A stretch of 10,862 nucleotides of DNA from Hemicentrotus pulcherrimus (lineage: Eukaryota; Echinodermata; Echinoidea; Camarodonta; Strongylocentrotidae), in contig BEXV01000974.1 in NCBI GenBank assembly GCA_003118195.1, forward strand, positions 12,373-23,234, written 5' to 3'. This document shows, piece by piece, positions 8,186-10,862 of this stretch (position 1 is its first letter; the number at the start of each line of letters is the position of its first letter). Both the position numbers and the translations under genes were made by a program. The notes below the pieces were generated by a model. It had not been told where the DNA came from and did no database searches. It saw only the letters and a list, made by a program, of their open reading frames with translations.

Positions 8186-8477
8186 CATGCGGAGTCGTTT
8201 ATCAACTAAATTATTCAAATTTATGGATGTTTCCTTCCCAGGTGTTTATGTTGTTAAAGCATTTCATTCACCTGCTATTATTCTTTGTACTCCAATTGCC
8301 AGAACGCAAACTACATTTGGTTTTATAGTTTCATGCGGAGTCGTTTATCAACTATATGTATTCAAATTTATGAATGCTTCCTTCCCAGTTGTTTAGTGTT
8401 TATGCATTTCATGGCTGTTATTATTCTTTGTACTCCAATTGTTGGACTACAAAATGCATTTTGGTTTTATAGTATCA
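8186..8477. repeat. Tandem duplication, two diverged copies of about 146 bp
   Basis: CATGCGGAGTCGTTTATC starts both copies, at 8186 and 8332. Both then contain ATTCAAATTTATG, CTTCCTTCCCAG, GCATTTCAT, TATTATTCTTTGTACTCC and TTTGGTTTTATAGT in the same order. Copy 1 spans 8186-8331 and copy 2 spans 8332 to about 8477. By eye they agree at roughly four bases in five, with small indels. The open frames at 8146-8485 on the plus strand are by-products of this duplication: they use different frames in the two copies and do not look like one conserved peptide. No third copy is visible. Confidence 0.9.
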
Positions 8478-8603
8478 TTCAATAAGTAAGTCAAATAAAA
8501 GAGTATGTTCCGCACAATAAAAATAATGTGTGTCCCTATTGTACAATGTAATGTGTCCCCTCATTTTGTAATAGTTAATTACCCATTCACATAATGGAAC
8601 TAC

Positions 8604-8719
8604 CTGTCCGATGAAGGCGGTGGTCCGTGACCCCTGAGCACTGAAGACCGTGTGGGAGTCGTGGTCAACTTCTTTTATGAGACAAATCGAAGCAAACGTT
8701 NGTCTGATTCTATATGAAT
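8604..8719 (-). CDS. Candidate internal coding exon, unknown protein
   Basis: On the minus strand an AG (TTCGCTTAG) precedes 8719 and CAG followed by GTAGTT closes the exon at 8604, giving 116 nt (2 nt plus 38 codons). The best-supported part is 8604-8670, about 60% G+C in an AT-rich setting, with codons mostly ending in C or G. It reads KEVDHDSHTVFSAQGSRTT and continues to AFIGQ. The acceptor has only a weak pyrimidine tract, and the donor lacks the usual G at its fifth base. An N at 8701 leaves one codon undetermined. The open frame itself continues beyond the donor to 8475, but that part is AT-rich and looks like intron. I do not recognise the family. Confidence 0.4.
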
Positions 8720-9368
8720 CTAAGCGAAGCACTCTCAGTAGTATCATGTTGAAGAATATTACTTTTAGTAATTTGAGGATTTAAAAGTTTAACTCTTTTA
8801 GTTTGTTCACATTTTCTTATACTGCAATTTCACCTTAGTTTGGACCTGTATCTGTAATAGTACATTTGTCCTAACAGAAAATATATGAAACAATAAATAA
8901 GATGGACAGCGGCCTCTTTATTTCAAACAAATCCGGGTTAGAAATTAGAAATCAATTTGTGTACTATAGAAGCACGTTAGTCAAAGTTGTTGTTTTTTTG
9001 TACATGAAACGCACAATACACATTTCAGTTTTTTGCTCTTGAAAAACAATCTACTTTTCCCACAAACCCTGCAGTACAAACTTGAGAAATATATTGACAC
9101 ACCTGTGAAGAGGGTCTGTGATATAGACTATACAAACAATAGGCCTCTGTAACGGAGTAACGTGACTTGACGTCCATAAGTAGATCACCAATGTGGTATA
9201 GGGCAAGGTTAGTCCAGAGGACACAAAATTATAAAAGTGTGATATTTAAGTTTAGAAACATGCATGTCTTCCATTTTGAATCACATTTCGCTAGAGCTCC
9301 AAATGACCAATTCAATATATTCATAGCCCCGAGAATGTTGAAATTATCGATACAAAATGATATAATTA
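8720..9368. other. AT-rich non-coding stretch
   Basis: I see no gene, RNA or repeat. If the exon ending at 8719 is real, this would be its upstream intron. The plus-strand frame from 9167 starts at TTG, has AT-driven composition and runs into repeat-like sequence, so it is not called. Confidence 0.5.
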
Positions 9369-9692
9369 AGAAAGTTATGAATGTTTTGAAAGTTTTAATC
9401 GCTATCGCATGGGCACTTCAAATTCGCTGGATCAGTAAAGTTACTGTAACGTACAATGATTAAACTTCCAATTTTTAATGAATGACTCACGAGGGTCTTT
9501 TAATAAACGGGAGAAAAACTGAATTAAGAGGCCAGGACACCAAAAAATAACTTACCTTCAATAGAAGCAGAAAAATCAGACAAACCAATCGAAAAAAGTT
9601 TTAGAAAAATCGGATTTCTAATCAGAAAGTTATGAATTTTTGAAAAAGTCTGTAAAACTATGGAACAACGAAAATCAAAGTCTGTGACGTCA
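9369..9692. repeat. Probable dispersed-repeat sequence with an internal direct repeat
   Basis: AGAAAGTTATGAAT occurs at 9369-9382 and again at 9624-9637, 255 bp apart, and in both places is followed by a T-rich step and TGAAA. The second copy lies in sequence of the type AAATCGGATTTCTAATC then AGAAAGTTATGAATTTTTG, a wording I associate with dispersed repeats of marine invertebrates. That association is from memory and unverified. A perfect CRE, TGACGTCA, closes the segment at 9685-9692 and may belong to the repeat. Ends are not defined. Confidence 0.4.
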
Positions 9693-10466
9693 TGTCCTCA
9701 CTTTCAACTAATTGTTTTCTTTATATTGATAATATAAATTTCTTATTTCCCCCCTAAGAATCTTATTTCTTCACACCAGCATCCAAGTTAGATTGATAGT
9801 AATATGTTTTTGTGTGGATGCACTAATATAGAGTAATATTTTTCAGTTAAATCATGTAAAATTTGACTTTTGATAAACTATTTAGATAAAAATCGATAAT
9901 TATGAATATACAATATTCAGAAAATAGTATCAATTCTTCAAAGTTCCTGCCGTCATGCACTCAATATGATACAAATCATTTAACCTGGGCAAAGGCATGG
10001 GGAAATCAAGTTTTGGGGATAAAAAGATAAATTAATGGGATTAAACTATATACTGTTAGTCATAATGGTGGAATAATTATTTTTACCCCAATTTATGGAA
10101 TGGTTTGGACAATGATTTATTCCTGATAGATCTAGATATAATAGTAAACATTCTCAGATTTTATTGAATAATAATTTGCGAGTGTTTGTTTTGCATGACT
10201 GCTAAAGTATGTGTATGCTACTATGCTAATCAACTAGGAGACCTACGTCTTCATAACTGACAGTAATGAGGATATGCCTCATAAAAGGGCACTAATATAG
10301 CACATCGACACGGTTTTGATCCTGGGGGCTCACATTAACGAGGCCATTGTGTTGTGTTTCTTATATCTTCTTCTTCTTCGCTATACCAGTATTCGACGAA
10401 ATTATGATCATTACGATATGTTCATTGTGAAAAGATCAGGAACTATTAGGCCAAATAAAGAAAATT
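9638..10466. other. AT-rich non-coding stretch
   Basis: Apart from the CRE at 9685-9692 I see nothing supported: no open frame of note, no RNA and no clear repeat. A small TTCTTCTTCTTC run is at about 10367-10379. Confidence 0.55.
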
Positions 10467-10744
10467 GTTTAGCGTCCTGCTTTTTTGAAAAATAGGAAGA
10501 AGGAGGCCCTGTTTTTTCTTTCAAAATGGCCGCTCGCTACATTTTCTCTGACAGTCGGGCTATTTTCCAAGATGGCCGCCGACATTTTTTTTTTTGTTGT
10601 TTAAATCAGAAAATAGATCCATTTTAGCAGTGTTCTTCATTTTTTTCTCTCTCTTAGTCTTAAAAAAAAATTCTACAAAAAAAAAGAAAAAGAAAGAAAG
10701 TAGGAGGCGGCCCCCCCGAAAAGAAGCGGGTGGGGACGCTAAAC
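10467..10744. mobile_element. Possible MITE with 11-bp terminal inverted repeats
   Basis: GTTTAGCGTCC at 10467-10477 is matched by its exact inverse GGACGCTAAAC at 10734-10744. After a few unmatched bases the similarity resumes (GCTTTTTT on the left; GCTTCTTTT read inward from the right). A TA at 10470-10471 and 10740-10741 would serve as a target duplication if the true ends are GCGTCC and GGACGC, which would fit a Tc1/mariner-type non-autonomous element. The interior has no coding capacity, contains T-rich, A-rich and GC-rich blocks unlike the flanks, and holds two related copies of a 45-bp unit. An 11-bp inverted repeat can arise by chance at this scale, so the call is tentative. Confidence 0.45.
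10522..10579 (+). repeat. Two YY1-like CAARATGGCCGC motifs in a 46-bp repeat
   Basis: CAAAATGGCCGC (10522-10533) and CAAGATGGCCGC (10568-10579) are 46 bp apart, each preceded by a TTTTC-type string and followed within 10 bases by ACATTTT, so a unit appears duplicated. The core AARATGGC resembles the YY1 consensus AANATGGCGGC, but with CCGC in place of CGGC. GCGCCATTTTA at 10789-10799 is a similar core on the other strand. Confidence 0.5.
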
Positions 10745-10862
10745 ATGTTTATTTCTTTTAATGACAATACACCAGTTTACAGTTGTGTGCGCCATTTTAA
10801 ACAAAGCCAATGACCTAGAGGTCATGTATTTATGCGTAAATTAAGATTGCGCCCATGCAAAT
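10740..10862. promoter_or_regulatory. Cluster of factor-site-like palindromes and an octamer
   Basis: A perfect 12-bp palindrome TAAACATGTTTA (10740-10751) carries a forkhead-like core on both strands and fits a p53-type half-site. GCGCCATTTTA follows at 10789. ATGACCT, AG, AGGTCAT (10810-10825) is a perfect everted pair of AGGTCA half-sites. A consensus octamer ATGCAAAT (10855-10862) occupies the last eight bases. Together they suggest a promoter or enhancer continuing past the window edge, but no TATA box, start site or coding exon is visible to confirm it. Confidence 0.3.

Noticed and set aside
8146..8485. Three overlapping plus-strand frames
   Set aside because: They arise from the tandem duplication and use different frames in the two copies.
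9167..9463. Plus-strand frame of 98 codons with a hydrophobic end
   Set aside because: It starts at TTG, is AT-driven, and its end overlaps dispersed-repeat-like sequence.

Overview
This window looks like ordinary nuclear DNA from an animal. It is AT-rich, has no dense gene layout, carries simple repeats (GT, CA, GAA, CT, poly-T) and contains a tRNA-derived SINE. The longest open frame is only 126 codons and opens at a GTG. From memory, the SINE 3' body and its ACC-type tail resemble SINEs of echinoderms (sea urchins, sea cucumbers), so an echinoderm or a related marine invertebrate is my best guess. That assignment is an inference and was not searched. There is no sign of bacterial operons, phage or viral genes, CRISPR, rRNA, or a functional tRNA.

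Layout. Positions 1-1886 are AT-rich non-coding DNA with a weak tandem duplication near 784-901 and an isolated strong 3' splice-site-like string at 1455-1469. Positions 1887-2921 hold three simple repeats: GT, CA mixed with CG, and a homopurine GAA tract. Positions 2922-4385 appear empty. A SINE lies on the plus strand at about 4386-4594. A long CT tract is at 5343-5412. A four-part 16-bp minisatellite at 6115-6174 leads into a CpG-dense island at 6196-6309 that is open on both strands, with AATAAA at 6445. A minus-strand block contains two candidate exons: 8604-8719 (internal, GC-rich) and 7363-7684 (terminal, with stop). Between them lie nuclear-receptor and CRE-type motifs at 7821-7880 and a 146-bp tandem duplication at 8186-8477. 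Positions 9369-9692 look like dispersed-repeat sequence. The right end holds a possible MITE with 11-bp terminal inverted repeats (10467-10744), followed by a cluster of transcription-factor-like palindromes and an octamer that runs to the last base.

How it fits together. The most economical reading is intronic or intergenic DNA containing the 3' part of at least one minus-strand gene (8719 down to 7363). I could not identify the protein. The two exons do not join directly in a compatible phase, so an unseen exon or a different splice site is needed, or they belong to different genes. I found no convincing new multi-gene system. The findings are local structures that need comparison or RNA evidence.
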